Source: Amnibacterium setariae (GTDB lineage Bacteria > Actinomycetota > Actinomycetes > Actinomycetales > Microbacteriaceae). Taken from it: a stretch of DNA of 64,000 nt. The position numbers and the translations under genes were made by a program. Every line of letters begins with the position of its first letter. The stretch's first letter is position 1. The notes under the pieces were generated by a model. That model ran no database searches and had not been told where the DNA came from. It was given only the letters and a program-made list of their open reading frames with translations. Positions 16,465 through 26,090 of this stretch are shown here, one piece after another. The DNA lies in assembly GCF_003581425.1 (NCBI RefSeq), contig NZ_QXTG01000002.1:372001-436000 (forward strand). Direction: 5' to 3'.

Positions 16465-17946
16465 TCAGGCGGGCAGCCAGTTGCCGTGGAAGCCGTGCGG
16501 CACGCGCGCCGGCAGGTGCACCTGCGCGACGGACTCGAGGGACGCGGCGTCGAGCAGCTCGAGCCGGTCCGCGCCGGTCGCCCCGTCGTGCACGAAGCCC
16601 ATCAGGACCCCGTCGTCCTCCGCCGCGTCCGGTGCGCGCGGCACGAAGACGAGCTCGCCCACCTCCACGCCCTCGCCGAGGCTGTGCGACTCGGTGGTAC
16701 CGGACACGAGGTCGTGCTTGAGGATCCGGTCGTCGACCGTGCCCGTGCCGTCCGGCGCCAGGCCCGTCGCGTAGCCGAAGCGGTACGGCCGCCCCATCAG
16801 CCGCTCGTCGATGCGGGGGAACTCCTGCTGCCGGTCGTCGACGGTCGTCTCGCTCGCGCGGCCGGTGACGAGGTCGAGGCGCCAGCGCGTGAGCCGGGTC
16901 GTCGCGCCCTCCGGGCCGCGGTCGTCGTTCACGAACACCTCGTCGTACCGGATCCCGTCGACCACGACCGCGGTGACCATGCCGTCCCGGTCGACCTCGT
17001 CGTAGGCGCCGAGCACGTGGAAGACGAAGCACTGCGCGATCTCGAACCAGCGCACCGCGGCACCGGCGCCCTCCCGCGGCAGCACGCCGAGGCGGCTCGG
17101 GTGCTCCGGCGACCAGCTGTAGGGCATGTCGCCGTTCCGGAGGCGGGAGGCCGCCTTGTCCGCCAGGCGCCCGCCCGCCGGGACCCGCCCGATCAGCTTC
17201 GACGCGACCTTCGACCCCGGCCCGATCATCCGCTCGGGCACGCCGACGGCGCGCATCGCGCGGGCGAGGTCGAACTCGATCGGCAGGTCGAGCACGACGA
17301 CGTGCCCCTCCGTCAGGCCCATGTCGTGGATCAGCGGGCTGCCCGCGACCGGGACGTCGACCACGCGCCGAGCCCGCCCCCGCGGGTCCACGACCGAGTA
17401 CTGCACGAACCCGGGCTGGTCGAAGCGGTAGGAGATCGCGTGCAGCTCGCCGGACGCCGGGTCGAGCTTCGGGTGCGCGGTGTAGCCGCCGGGCAGGGTG
17501 CCCTGGAAGGTCCAGGAGCCGATGGTCTCCAGCTCGTCGGTGAGGGCGTAGCAGGTGCCGCCGGCCTCGACGAGGGCGAGCGTCGCGCCCGCGTGCCCGA
17601 TCACGGTCGTGTTCGCGGCGACGCTGACGCCGGAGGTCGGCGGCACGGGCTCGCCGAGCGCCTTCGCCGCGTCGGCGGAGCGCACCCACCGGTTCCGGTA
17701 CCACTCGGCGCGGCCGCCGCGCAGGCGGACGCCGTGCACCATCCCGTCGCCCATGAAGTAGTGGAAGGTCGCCGGGTCGACCGCGCCGATCGGGTTCGGC
17801 CCGTTGCGCACGTAGCGGCCGTCGAGCCACTCCGGGATCCGCCCGGTCACCCGCAGGTCCATGGCGGTCGTCTCGACCTGCACCGGGTCGTAGGCGCCGC
17901 CGGTGAGCAGCGGACGGTCGGAGCCGGTCGGGGCGATGACGCTCAT
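16465..17946 (-). CDS. Carotenoid oxygenase family protein
   Basis: Encodes 493 aa of the RPE65/carotenoid cleavage oxygenase family, seven-bladed propellers with a non-haem iron. Four histidines in conserved settings are visible: His158 (YTAHPK), His207 (IHDMGL), His310 (FVFHVLGAY) and His487 (GFHGNW). It begins with the typical WLDGRYVRNGPNP. It would cleave carotenoids or stilbene-like double bonds using O2. The ATG at 17946 follows TACGGT by 6 nt, so the mRNA is probably leaderless. Confidence 0.93.
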   Translation of the reverse strand: MSVIAPTGSDRPLLTGGAYDPVQVETTAMDLRVTGRIPEWLDGRYVRNGPNPIGAVDPATFHYFMGDGMVHGVRLRGGRAEWYRNRWVRSADAAKALGEPVPPTSGVSVAANTTVIGHAGATLALVEAGGTCYALTDELETIGSWTFQGTLPGGYTAHPKLDPASGELHAISYRFDQPGFVQYSVVDPRGRARRVVDVPVAGSPLIHDMGLTEGHVVVLDLPIEFDLARAMRAVGVPERMIGPGSKVASKLIGRVPAGGRLADKAASRLRNGDMPYSWSPEHPSRLGVLPREGAGAAVRWFEIAQCFVFHVLGAYDEVDRDGMVTAVVVDGIRYDEVFVNDDRGPEGATTRLTRWRLDLVTGRASETTVDDRQQEFPRIDERLMGRPYRFGYATGLAPDGTGTVDDRILKHDLVSGTTESHSLGEGVEVGELVFVPRAPDAAEDDGVLMGFVHDGATGADRLELLDAASLESVAQVHLPARVPHGFHGNWLPA

Positions 17947-18035
17947 GCGCGGACCGTACGTGCGGGTCCTGTGCGCGCCTCCGAGCAGCGGGGGCTGCGG
18001 GCCGTCGCCCGGCGCCCCCGCTCGCCCGGAGAAGG

Positions 18036-19073
18036 TCAGTCGGGGACGACCACGGCGCGGCCGCGCAGCGAGCCCGCGTGCAGCTTCTCGTAGGCGCGCG
18101 GGGCGTCGTCGAGGGAGAACTGCTCGATCTCCACCGTGATCTGGCCGCGGCGGGCCAGGTCGAGCACCTCGATCAGCTCGCTCCGGCTCCCCCAGTACGG
18201 CGTCCGGAGCGCAGCGTCGAACGGCAGGGAGCCGAACGCGAACGGGATGCTGCCGCCGCCGATGCCGACGATCGTCACGTCCGCCTCGAGCGCGGCGCTC
18301 GCGGCGGCGATCTCCATGGTCGGCTGCACGCCGACGAAGTCGAACACCGCGTCCGCGCCGAGGCCGCCCGTCAGGTCGCGGATCCGCCCCGTGGCCCGGT
18401 CGTTCGACAGCACGGTCTCGTCGGCGCCGACCTCGGTCGCCAGCTCGAGCTTCTCGTCGTTCACGTCGACCGCGATCACCCGGGCGCCGGAGATCGCCTT
18501 GAGGATCTGGATCCCGACGTGCCCGAGGCCGCCGGTGCCGAGCACCAGCGCGGTCGTGCCGGCCCCGAGCTTCGGCAGCGACTGCTTGATCGCGTGGTAC
18601 GGCGTGAGGCCCGCGTCGGTCAGCGAGACGTGCTTGACCGGGTCGAGCCCGTCGAGCGGCACGACGTGGCGCTCGGAGTCGACGAGCAGGTACTCGGCCA
18701 TCGCGCCCGGCGCGCCGAGCCCGGGCGAGCGGATGCCCTCCGCGGCCGCGTTCGTGCAGTAGTTCTCTTTGCCCTGGGCGCAGTTGTGGCAGCGGCCGCA
18801 GCCCCACGGCCCGTAGACCGCGACGGCGTCGCCGACCGCGACGTGCTCGACGCCCTGGCCGACCGCGGCCACCACGCCCGCTCCCTCGTGCCCGAGGGTC
18901 AGCGGGAACCCGTAGTCGTACGCCTCGGCGGGCAGCGACATCACGTACTCGTCGGAGTGGCAGGCGCCCGCGGCCGTGACCTTCAGCAGCAGCTGACCGG
19001 GGCCGGGTTCCGGCTCGTCGATCTCGACGACCTCCGGTCGTGCTCCGATGGTCCGGTACTGCAGCGCCTTCAT
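18036..19073 (-). CDS. Zinc-dependent alcohol dehydrogenase
   Basis: Encodes 345 aa of the medium-chain dehydrogenase family. Catalytic zinc ligands Cys38, His62 and Glu63 (GHE) and structural cysteines 92, 95, 98 and 106 are present, with GTGGLGHVG as the nucleotide-binding loop. The WGCGRCHNC setting resembles NAD-dependent arylalcohol or long-chain alcohol dehydrogenases. It follows the carotenoid oxygenase gene on the same strand upstream, separated by about 90 nt, so it may supply aldehyde/alcohol interconversion, but the two need not be co-transcribed. Confidence 0.92.
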   Translation of the reverse strand: MKALQYRTIGARPEVVEIDEPEPGPGQLLLKVTAAGACHSDEYVMSLPAEAYDYGFPLTLGHEGAGVVAAVGQGVEHVAVGDAVAVYGPWGCGRCHNCAQGKENYCTNAAAEGIRSPGLGAPGAMAEYLLVDSERHVVPLDGLDPVKHVSLTDAGLTPYHAIKQSLPKLGAGTTALVLGTGGLGHVGIQILKAISGARVIAVDVNDEKLELATEVGADETVLSNDRATGRIRDLTGGLGADAVFDFVGVQPTMEIAAASAALEADVTIVGIGGGSIPFAFGSLPFDAALRTPYWGSRSELIEVLDLARRGQITVEIEQFSLDDAPRAYEKLHAGSLRGRAVVVPD

Positions 19074-19233
19074 GGGGCTCTCCCTCCGTGGTGTCCTTCG
19101 ACGGTAGGCCGGGATCCTGACCGCGCCGGCGGGGCATCCACGGCCACGGCCCGGAGTGGGGATGGAGCACCTGGTCCGGACCCGAATAGCCTGGCGGCAC
19201 CCACCTGCTCGCCTCGCCCGACCCGGAGCACCC

Positions 19234-20271
19234 ATGGCCGACATCCGCCGCTTCCCGTTCACGCTGCACCTGCGCTCGAACCCGACGAACTACGTCATCC
19301 ACACCCGCAAGGGCGCGCTCGCGCACCGCGGCGCAGGCGCGGCGTTCTTCTTCCGCCCGCTCAACGCCGCGATCAGCGAGGTGCCGATCGCGGAGTCCGA
19401 GCTGTCGATGCTCTTCCGCGCGCGCACCGTCGACTTCCAGGAGGTGTCGGTCCAGGCGACCGTCACCTACCGCTTCGGCGACCCGGCGGTCGCGGCCGAG
19501 CGGATCGACTTCTCCATCGACCCGTACCGCGGGCAGTGGATCGGCAAGCCGCTCGAGCAGGTCGGCACCCGCATCACCGAGCTCGCGCAGCAGTACGCGG
19601 TCGAGCACATCTCGACCGTCCCGCTCGTCGAGCTGCTCAGCACCGGGGTGCCGATCGTCCGCAGCACCACCGCGGCCGGCCTCGCCGCCGACGCGCGCCT
19701 GGCGGAGACCTCGGTCATCGTCATCGCGGTCCGCATCGTCAGCATCCGCCCGCAGCCGGACCTCGAGAAAGCGCTCGAGACGCCCGTCCGCGAGCAGGTG
19801 CAGCAGCAGGCCGACGCCGCCAGCTACGAGCGCCGGGCGCTCGCCGTCGAGCGCGAGCGCACCATCGCGGAGAACGAGCTGCAGTCGAAGATCGAGCTCG
19901 CGACGCGCGAGCAGAACCTCGTGCAGCAGGAGGGCGCGAACGCGCAGCGCCGCGCGACGGAGGAGGCCGCGACCGCCCGCATCACCGCGACCTCGGTCGC
20001 GGAGCGGGACCGGATCCGCACCGAGTCCGAGGCGGCGCGCACCCGCGAGCTCGGCACCGCCCGGGCCGAGGCGGAGACCGCGCGGCTCGGCTCCTACGCC
20101 GGCGTCGACCCCGCGCTGCTGACCGCGCTCGCGATGAACGCGCTCGCCGAGCACCTTCCCGCGATCGGGACGCTGAACCTGACGCCGGACGTGCTGACGC
20201 AGGCGCTGACGAAGCTCGGCGCCGCGCCCGTGCCGGCGCCCGCGCCCGCTTCCGCTCCGTCGAGGGACTGA
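19234..20271 (+). CDS. SPFH/band-7 domain protein without a membrane helix
   Basis: Encodes 345 aa. Residues about 5-170 form an SPFH (stomatin/prohibitin) domain, and about 185-285 are a charged coiled coil with many Glu-Arg-Ala repeats, ending in a Pro/Ala tail. No N-terminal hydrophobic helix is visible, so it would oligomerise in the cytoplasm or on the membrane surface. The stop is 4 nt before the GTG of the NAD-kinase-like gene, so the two form an operon and probably work together. Confidence 0.85.
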   Translation: MADIRRFPFTLHLRSNPTNYVIHTRKGALAHRGAGAAFFFRPLNAAISEVPIAESELSMLFRARTVDFQEVSVQATVTYRFGDPAVAAERIDFSIDPYRGQWIGKPLEQVGTRITELAQQYAVEHISTVPLVELLSTGVPIVRSTTAAGLAADARLAETSVIVIAVRIVSIRPQPDLEKALETPVREQVQQQADAASYERRALAVERERTIAENELQSKIELATREQNLVQQEGANAQRRATEEAATARITATSVAERDRIRTESEAARTRELGTARAEAETARLGSYAGVDPALLTALAMNALAEHLPAIGTLNLTPDVLTQALTKLGAAPVPAPAPASAPSRD

Positions 20272-20275
20272 CGTC

Positions 20276-21178
20276 GTGGCGCTCGCGCCGCGGATCGTCA
20301 TCGTCCACCGCCGGTCGGAGCTCGACGAGCTGATCGACCGGCACGCGACGTACGGGCAGGCGGAGTTCTTCCTCCGCTCGCGCGGCCGCAGCATCGCGGA
20401 CCTGCAGGCGCGGCACGACGCGGTCGAGGCGGCGAGGACGGCCGTCGAGGACGCGGTGCCCGACGGCTTTCGGCGGGCGACCGTCGAGCGGTCCGAGCTC
20501 GATCGCTACCTGTTCGCGCCGGAGGACGTGATCGTCGCCGTCGGCCAGGACGGCCTCGTCGCGAACGCGGCGAAGTACCTGCACGGGCAGCCGGTGCTCG
20601 GCATCGACCCGGAGCCCGGGATCAACGCGGGCGTCCTCGTGCCGTTCTCCCCCGCGGAGGCGCACGCGCAGATGCTCGCGATCGCGCGCGGCCGGGCCGC
20701 CGTGTCCGAACGGACGATGGTGGAGGCGCGGCTCGACGACGGCCAGTCCCTCGTCGCGCTGAACGACGTCTACATCGGCAGCCCGGGGCACCAGTCCGCC
20801 CGGTGGACGCTGACCGACCCGGGGCGCGGCGACGAGCGCCAGTCCTGCTCCGGGCTCATCGCGGGCACCGGGACGGGCAGCACCGGGTGGATCTCCTCCA
20901 TCGCCTCCGACCGGCGGCTCGCGGACCGCCTCCCGGCGCCCGAGTCGCACGACATCGCCTGGTTCGTCCGCGAGGCGTGGCCCTCGCGGGCCACGGGCAC
21001 GAACCTCAGCTGGGGCGTCGTCACCGGGGAGCAGCCTCTCGTGATCACCGCGCAGTCGGACCTGCTGGTCGCGTTCGGCGACGGCATCGAGCGCGACCGT
21101 CTATCCATCGGGTTCGGGCAGCGGTTGACCGTCGCGCCCGCGGCGACGCGCCTCCGTCTGGTCGTCCGCCCCCGCTGA
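20276..21178 (+). CDS. NAD-kinase-fold protein with altered GGDG motif
   Basis: Encodes 300 aa. It shows the NAD/diacylglycerol-kinase superfamily pattern, but the GGDG motif reads GQDG (90-93), and AGTGTGSTGW (196-205) corresponds to the conserved second nucleotide-binding stretch of NAD kinases. Gln in place of the second Gly suggests changed catalysis or specificity, so calling it NAD kinase would be premature. It is coupled to the SPFH gene by a 4-nt gap. A long hairpin follows 10 nt after its stop. Confidence 0.75.
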   Translation: MALAPRIVIVHRRSELDELIDRHATYGQAEFFLRSRGRSIADLQARHDAVEAARTAVEDAVPDGFRRATVERSELDRYLFAPEDVIVAVGQDGLVANAAKYLHGQPVLGIDPEPGINAGVLVPFSPAEAHAQMLAIARGRAAVSERTMVEARLDDGQSLVALNDVYIGSPGHQSARWTLTDPGRGDERQSCSGLIAGTGTGSTGWISSIASDRRLADRLPAPESHDIAWFVREAWPSRATGTNLSWGVVTGEQPLVITAQSDLLVAFGDGIERDRLSIGFGQRLTVAPAATRLRLVVRPR

Positions 21179-21188
21179 CCCCTTCACG

Positions 21189-21259
21189 GATCAGGCCCGT
21201 TCCGCGACACGCCGCCTCCTGCGCCGCCGGGTAGGGCGTGTCGCGAATCCGGCCTGATC
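21189..21259. terminator. Long inverted repeat after the NAD-kinase-like gene
   Basis: GATCAGGCC (21189-21197) and CGCGACACGCC (21203-21213) pair with 21251-21259 and 21235-21245, separated by a symmetrical 5-nt internal mismatch and a 21-nt loop. It lies just after the operon stop and 88 nt before the next start, so termination is likely. Confidence 0.65.
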
Positions 21260-21346
21260 GGTGCAACAGACCCGGGTCGTCACGTCATCATGGGCGGGAG
21301 GCGGTGCCGACCTTCCGGCGCCGCAGGGACCGCAGGAGGAGTCGCC

Positions 21347-21952
21347 GTGATCGAGGCGCTGACCGGCACGGGTCTCGCCGCCGCGGCGGGCCTGAACGCC
21401 TACATCCCGATGCTGGCGCTCGGCCTGCTATCGCGCTTCACGGACCTCGTGACGCTGCCACACGGGTGGGCGTGGCTGGAGAACCCGTGGGCGCTCGGCA
21501 TCCTCGGCGTGCTGTTCGTCGTGGAGGTCGTGGCCGACAAGGTGCCGGCGGTCGATCACGTGAACGACATCGTCCAGACCGTCGTGCGGCCGGCTGCGGG
21601 CGGCATCGTCTTCGGGTCCGGCACGGCCTCGCAGACCCCCGCGATCAGCGACCCGGGCGGCTTCCTCGCCTCGGGCGGCTGGGTTCCGGTCGCGATCGGC
21701 GTCGTGCTCGCGCTGACCGTGCACCTCGGCAAGGCGGGTACCCGGGCCGTCGCGAACACGGCGACCGTGGGCGTCGCGGCGCCGGTGCTCAGCACGGTGG
21801 AGGACGTCTCCTCGGTCGCGCTCGTCGCCGCCGCGATCCTGCTGCCCGCCCTCGTCGCGGTGCTGCTGATCGCGCTGGTCGTCGGGCTCGTCCTGCTCGT
21901 GCGGACGGCCCGGCGACGTCGAGCGCGTCGCCGGGCTCTGGCGACGAGCTGA
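21347..21952 (+). CDS. DUF4126-like membrane protein
   Basis: Encodes 201 aa with about four or five hydrophobic helices and a basic tail. The start EALTGTGLAAAAGLNAYIPML and the amphipathic centre with SGTASQTPAISDPGGF match the DUF4126 family of unknown membrane proteins. GTG at 21347 with CAGGAGGAG upstream is chosen over an earlier ATG at 21290, which would add an unrelated Arg/Gly stretch. Confidence 0.75.
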   Translation: MIEALTGTGLAAAAGLNAYIPMLALGLLSRFTDLVTLPHGWAWLENPWALGILGVLFVVEVVADKVPAVDHVNDIVQTVVRPAAGGIVFGSGTASQTPAISDPGGFLASGGWVPVAIGVVLALTVHLGKAGTRAVANTATVGVAAPVLSTVEDVSSVALVAAAILLPALVAVLLIALVVGLVLLVRTARRRRARRRALATS

Positions 21953-21983
21953 CCCACCGGCCCGTCACCACCCGCGAAGACCG

Positions 21984-23162
21984 CTACCGCGCGGCCGCGA
22001 GGATCGCCTCCGCGACCTGGTTCGCGCGAGGCGTGTTCGCGACCTGGATCGCGTCGGAGCCGAGGGTGAAGACGACCGAGCACTCGTTGCCGGAGGAGCC
22101 GCAGCTGGACAGCGCCCGCTCCCCCGAGGCGAGGCCCTGCAGCGCAACCGGGCGGAGGTCGCCCCGCTGGGCCGAGTGCGCGGCGATGTCGTCGACCGCC
22201 CAGCCCTGCTCGGGCGCGACGGTCACCCGCGCGAGCTCGGGCGCGGGCGTGTATCGCGGGTCCGTGAGGTCGCAGACGGAGTCGCCGATGCGCAGCTCCG
22301 CCGCGGCGAAGAGGGAGTCGACCTTCGGGTCCGGCTGGAAGCTCGTGTCGATGCTGGTGCTCTTCACGCCGAGCGCCTCGGCGAGGGACGCCTTCTTGAG
22401 GTAGTTCGTGCACGGCGCCTGCTGCCCGCTCGGCACGTGGTCCGGGAACCGCAGCTGCGCCGCGCTCGCGCCCTGCACCGTGCGGAGCGCGGACTCGACC
22501 GCGGGGGTCAGACCGGCGAAGACCTCGTCGTCCGTCTCCTTCGCGAACGCCGAGGTCGGCGAGGCGCCTTCGCGCGGGCCGGTCATCAGGTCGACGCGCA
22601 CCCAGCTGGAGCCGACGGCCGCGGTCGCGCCGCAGCCGGGGTCGCCGCACGCCGCCGCGGCCGAGATGCCGGCGAACGTGCGGCGCTGGTCGGTGGGCCC
22701 GTCGCCGTACAGCGCTCCGGTCCACTCCTTCGCCGCGCCCGGAAGAACCGAGACGATCAGCTCCGCGACGCCGGCCTCCGAGCTCGGCGGCCCGGCCCGC
22801 CAGGAGCAGCCGAGGCCGCCCGCGCCCTCCAGCGCCTTCTGCCCCGTGATCGAGCCGTCGACGGTGCTGGTCGGGATCACGACCCAGTCGCTCGCAGGCT
22901 GCCCGGCGGCGAGCGCCCGCACGATGTCCGCCTTCGACACGAGGTCGTCGCAGGTCAGCGGTGCAGAGCCCGCGGTGGGCGAAGCGCTTGCGGACGGCGA
23001 CGCCGTCACCGTCGTCGCACTGGCCGGCGTCACCGACGACGCGGGAGGCGCGGCGGCGGGCTGCGAGCAGGCGGCGACCGTCCCCGCCACCAGCAGGGTC
23101 AGCCCGATCGCCGCGGAGCCCCTGAACCGGAGGCGGGTGGTGGAGTCGTGAGAACCGCTCAT
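21984..23162 (-). CDS. Secreted lipoprotein of unknown function
   Basis: Encodes 392 aa. The signal peptide ends in a lipobox (VAGTVAAC, Cys32), followed by a Ser/Thr/Ala/Pro spacer. Two related halves of about 150 residues begin near CDDLVSKADIVRAL and CTNYLKKASLAEALG, each rich in paired cysteines, suggesting a duplicated extracytoplasmic domain. No catalytic motif is seen. The ATG at 23162 gives the best signal peptide. Confidence 0.8.
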   Translation of the reverse strand: MSGSHDSTTRLRFRGSAAIGLTLLVAGTVAACSQPAAAPPASSVTPASATTVTASPSASASPTAGSAPLTCDDLVSKADIVRALAAGQPASDWVVIPTSTVDGSITGQKALEGAGGLGCSWRAGPPSSEAGVAELIVSVLPGAAKEWTGALYGDGPTDQRRTFAGISAAAACGDPGCGATAAVGSSWVRVDLMTGPREGASPTSAFAKETDDEVFAGLTPAVESALRTVQGASAAQLRFPDHVPSGQQAPCTNYLKKASLAEALGVKSTSIDTSFQPDPKVDSLFAAAELRIGDSVCDLTDPRYTPAPELARVTVAPEQGWAVDDIAAHSAQRGDLRPVALQGLASGERALSSCGSSGNECSVVFTLGSDAIQVANTPRANQVAEAILAAAR

Positions 23163-23308
23163 ACAAGGGGCTGTCCGCTCCACCCGTTGCGGTCACACAA
23201 CCGGTGTGCACCCGCAGCGGACGCACAGTCTTTCGCGACGGACATCGCCGACGCGGGCGCGACATCGGCCGCAGCCTCCAGCGCTCCGCTCTCCGGCTTC
23301 CGAGCGGT

Positions 23309-23665
23309 TCAGCGCCCGAGCGACCGCTGCTCCGCCTCGAAGTCGCGGTGGATGAAGTCGCTGGTGCGGTAGCGCTCCTCGACCTCGCGGAGCCCGGGCA
23401 GCGGTTCGACCGGTCGGCGGCCCCCGAGCCGCCGGGCGAGGGCGCGGATTGCGAGGACCGCGACCGAGGGGATGCCGATCAGTGCGCTGAGCGCCGAGCA
23501 GCCTTGGACGAATCCGTCTTGGAACGCCGCGACGACGAGGAGGACGAGGAACACCACGAGGAGCAGCAGCACGAGGAGCGCGACGAGTGCGACGGGTGCG
23601 ACGAGGACGAGCGCCGTCGCGGTGACGAGTGCCGCACCGTCGGTGCGGGGCGGAACCGGGGACAT
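23309..23665 (-). CDS. Small membrane protein
   Basis: Encodes 118 aa with one long or two adjacent hydrophobic segments (about 18-52), another weak one near 60-78, and a charged cytoplasmic tail. No family recognised. It starts 39 nt downstream of the AAA+ ATPase stop on the same strand and could be co-transcribed with it. Confidence 0.6.
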   Translation of the reverse strand: MSPVPPRTDGAALVTATALVLVAPVALVALLVLLLLVVFLVLLVVAAFQDGFVQGCSALSALIGIPSVAVLAIRALARRLGGRRPVEPLPGLREVEERYRTSDFIHRDFEAEQRSLGR

Positions 23666-23704
23666 GCGCGAATCGTGGCGCACGGCACCGACACGCCCCG
23701 CGCC

Positions 23705-24718
23705 TCACACGAACCAGCGCCGCCAGCGCGACTCCACCGGCGGCTCCTCCCCCAGCGCCCGCGCCGCGGATCCGATGTCCTCCGGGGTCAGCAGCGTGAC
23801 GGCCTCCGCGTCGAGCTCGACCGTGTCGAGGTCGGAACCCGCGAGGCGCATCGCCTGCCGGTTGATCGCCTGCTCGAAGAGCGTCCGGGCGAAGCGGGCG
23901 TTGCCGGAGTCCTCCCCGCGTCGCATGCCGGCGAAGACGCGGTGCAGCACCTCGTCGGCGCCCTCGCCGAGCTCGTACCGGTGGTCGGCGACGATCGTGC
24001 CGAAGATCGCCTCGAGCTCCGCGGTCGAGTAGTCCGGGAAGTCGATCTCCCGCGCGAACCGCGACCGCAGGCCCGGGTTCGAGAGCAGGAACCGCTCCAT
24101 CAGCCGCGGGTAGCCGGCGACGATGACGACGAGGCGGTGGCGGTGGTCCTCCATCCGCTTCAGCAGCACCTCGATCGCCTCGGGGCCGAAGTCCATGCGG
24201 CCCTCGCCCTCGGGCGAGAGGGAGTAGGCCTCGTCGATGAACAGCACGCCGTCGAGCGCGCGGCGGATCACCCGGTCGGTCTTGATCGCGGTCGAGCCGA
24301 CGTACTGCCCGACGAGCCCGGCGCGGTCGACCTCGACGAGGTGCCCCTTCTGCAGCAGCCCGACCGCGCGGTACATCTCGGCGAGCAGCCGCGCGACCGT
24401 CGTCTTGCCCGTGCCCGGGTTGCCGAGGAACACGAGGTGCTGCGAGGTCGCCGCCTCCGGCAGCCCGTGCCGCTTCCGCTGCGCCTGCACCTGCAGGAAC
24501 GCGACGAGGCCGCGCACCTGCTCCTTCACGTCGTCGAGCCCGACCAGGGCGTCGAGCTCCGCGAGCAGCTCCGGCAGCGGCCGAGCGGGGGTCGCCTGCC
24601 GGTCGAGCACGCCGCCGACGACCTCCTCGACCCGCTCCAGCCCGGGCCGCTGCAGCTGCTCGCGCAACCGCTCCGCGGCGCTGCGGAGGACGGGCTTGGA
24701 GGGTCGGGGTCGTGCCAC
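23705..24718 (-). CDS. CbxX/CfqX (CbbX)-type AAA+ ATPase
   Basis: Encodes 337 aa. Walker A GNPGTGKT is at residues 99-106, Walker [11 protein letters not shown] about 154-163, and the pore-loop-like YVGSTAIKT precedes it. The sequence follows the CbbX/EccA C-terminal pattern closely. CbbX remodels Rubisco and EccA supports ESX secretion, but neither Rubisco nor ESX genes are nearby, so the client is unknown. About 50 N-terminal helical residues precede the AAA+ core. The GTG follows TAGGCT by 6 nt. Confidence 0.9.
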   Translation of the reverse strand: MARPRPSKPVLRSAAERLREQLQRPGLERVEEVVGGVLDRQATPARPLPELLAELDALVGLDDVKEQVRGLVAFLQVQAQRKRHGLPEAATSQHLVFLGNPGTGKTTVARLLAEMYRAVGLLQKGHLVEVDRAGLVGQYVGSTAIKTDRVIRRALDGVLFIDEAYSLSPEGEGRMDFGPEAIEVLLKRMEDHRHRLVVIVAGYPRLMERFLLSNPGLRSRFAREIDFPDYSTAELEAIFGTIVADHRYELGEGADEVLHRVFAGMRRGEDSGNARFARTLFEQAINRQAMRLAGSDLDTVELDAEAVTLLTPEDIGSAARALGEEPPVESRWRRWFV

Positions 24719-24817
24719 GCGCGGAGCCTAGGTGCGGGAGTCGCGTAGCAGCGCAGAGCCGCTTGTCGATACGATCGGCCGCCCTTCACCCACGGGTTCT
24801 CAATGAGGAGCATCCCA

Positions 24818-26016
24818 GTGCGCATGTTTTGGTTCATCTCGGTCAGCGCGATCCTCGTGGCCGCACTGGCGGCGGCGCAGTGTGCCCCGCTGCTTATTGC
24901 GGCTGCCTCGGCTGGTGCCGTCGTGCTGGGAATGATCTTCGGGCGGCTCTCGACGGCTCCCAAGAAGGAAGCGGCGGCGATCAGCAGAAGGCCCCGCGTA
25001 CTGACGCTGACCTTGAGCGCCGTAGTACTTGCGGGTGCCCTAGTCGCTTCTCAACTCTTCGTCACCACCACTGTCGCTCGTGCCGACGAGAACGGCCACG
25101 TCCTTCGCGTGGTCGACGGCGACACCATTGATGTTGACGTGAACGGCGTTGCTCGACGGGTCCGGCTCCTCAACATCATACGCCAGAGACCGTCGATCCC
25201 GATAAGCCCGTCGAGTGTCTCGGGCGGGATGCAACTGCCTTCGCCAGGGCGAAGGCACCAGCCGGCACTCGCGTCACGTTGAAGTTCGACGGCGATCGAG
25301 TAGACCGATTCGGGCGCACGTTGGCCGCAGTGTTCCCGGACGGCGAAGGCAACCTCAGCGTGGCGCTTGCTGAGGCCGGTCTCGGCGCACCCGTAGACCT
25401 CGGGCATCAGAGATTTCTTGCTGAGGTCACTCAGGCAAGTGGCGACGCCGAGACGAAGGAGAGAGGACTCTTCGACTCGGAGATCGGTTGCACCGCCGCA
25501 GGGGCGGTCGCCACTGCGCAGGCGCGCGGACAGGGCTTGAACGCGGCAGGATCGCGAGCCAGCATGAGTCAGCTCGTCGCTGCGGCTACATCCGCTGCGG
25601 CAACCGACAAGCTCCTTCGTGCGGCTGATCCCAGGAGTCGCAGCCTCTGGCGTCTCTACTCGAGAACACAGCAAGCGCGCTTCGCGGATGCATTCACCGA
25701 GGTGCGCTCTCGAGCGGCAGCGATCATTGCTGCCCCTGCTGCTCGCAAGCAGCAGATCGAATCTCAGCGGAAGGCCGCAGCAGAGAAAGCGAAACAGATT
25801 CGGGCCGACCGGGCGAGGAAAGCGGCGGCCGCTGCGAAGGCGCGGAAAGCGGCGGCTGCACGCAAGACCGCCGCGGCACGCAGGGCTGCCCGCGAACGCG
25901 CAGATCAAGCGGAGCAGAGGGGTTCGTCCTCCTCGTCCGGTGACCTGTCGGGCTACACGGGCTGCCGACGGTACGCGCCTGGCGGCCGGACCTGGGAGCC
26001 AATCCCCTGTCACTGA
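24818..26016 (+). pseudogene. Thermonuclease (SNase-like) gene broken by a one-base frameshift
   Basis: Two frames together encode one protein of about 399 aa: two or three N-terminal hydrophobic segments, an SNase domain (VVDGDTIDVDV then RVRLLNI), a long Lys/Ala-rich helix and a C-terminal CRRYAPGGRTWEPIPC. The frame changes after codon 25175-25177: LLNI is followed by TPETVDPDKPVECLG only if one base is missing before 25178. Restoring a G there gives LLNIDTPET, the standard SNase sequence, so the lost codon is a conserved active-site aspartate. The GTG at 24818 has AGGAG 7 nt upstream. GC is lower than in neighbours (37 of 60 bases in a sampled line). Confidence 0.85.
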
Positions 26017-26090
26017 CCGTCAGCTCTAGTGGGGCGCGTCGTTCAGGTCCGGTGATCAAGCCGCCCCGCCCGACCGCGTAGCGTCGCGGG

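Noticed and set aside
16465-20394. A single open frame of more than 1300 codons on the minus strand
   Set aside because: It is the carotenoid oxygenase frame running on by chance through the dehydrogenase and SPFH genes, as happens in GC-rich DNA without stop codons. The start at 17946 fits the family and the -10 box.
20276-21178. Calling this gene NAD kinase
   Set aside because: The GGDG motif is changed to GQDG and the gene is paired with an SPFH protein, so a different role is likely.
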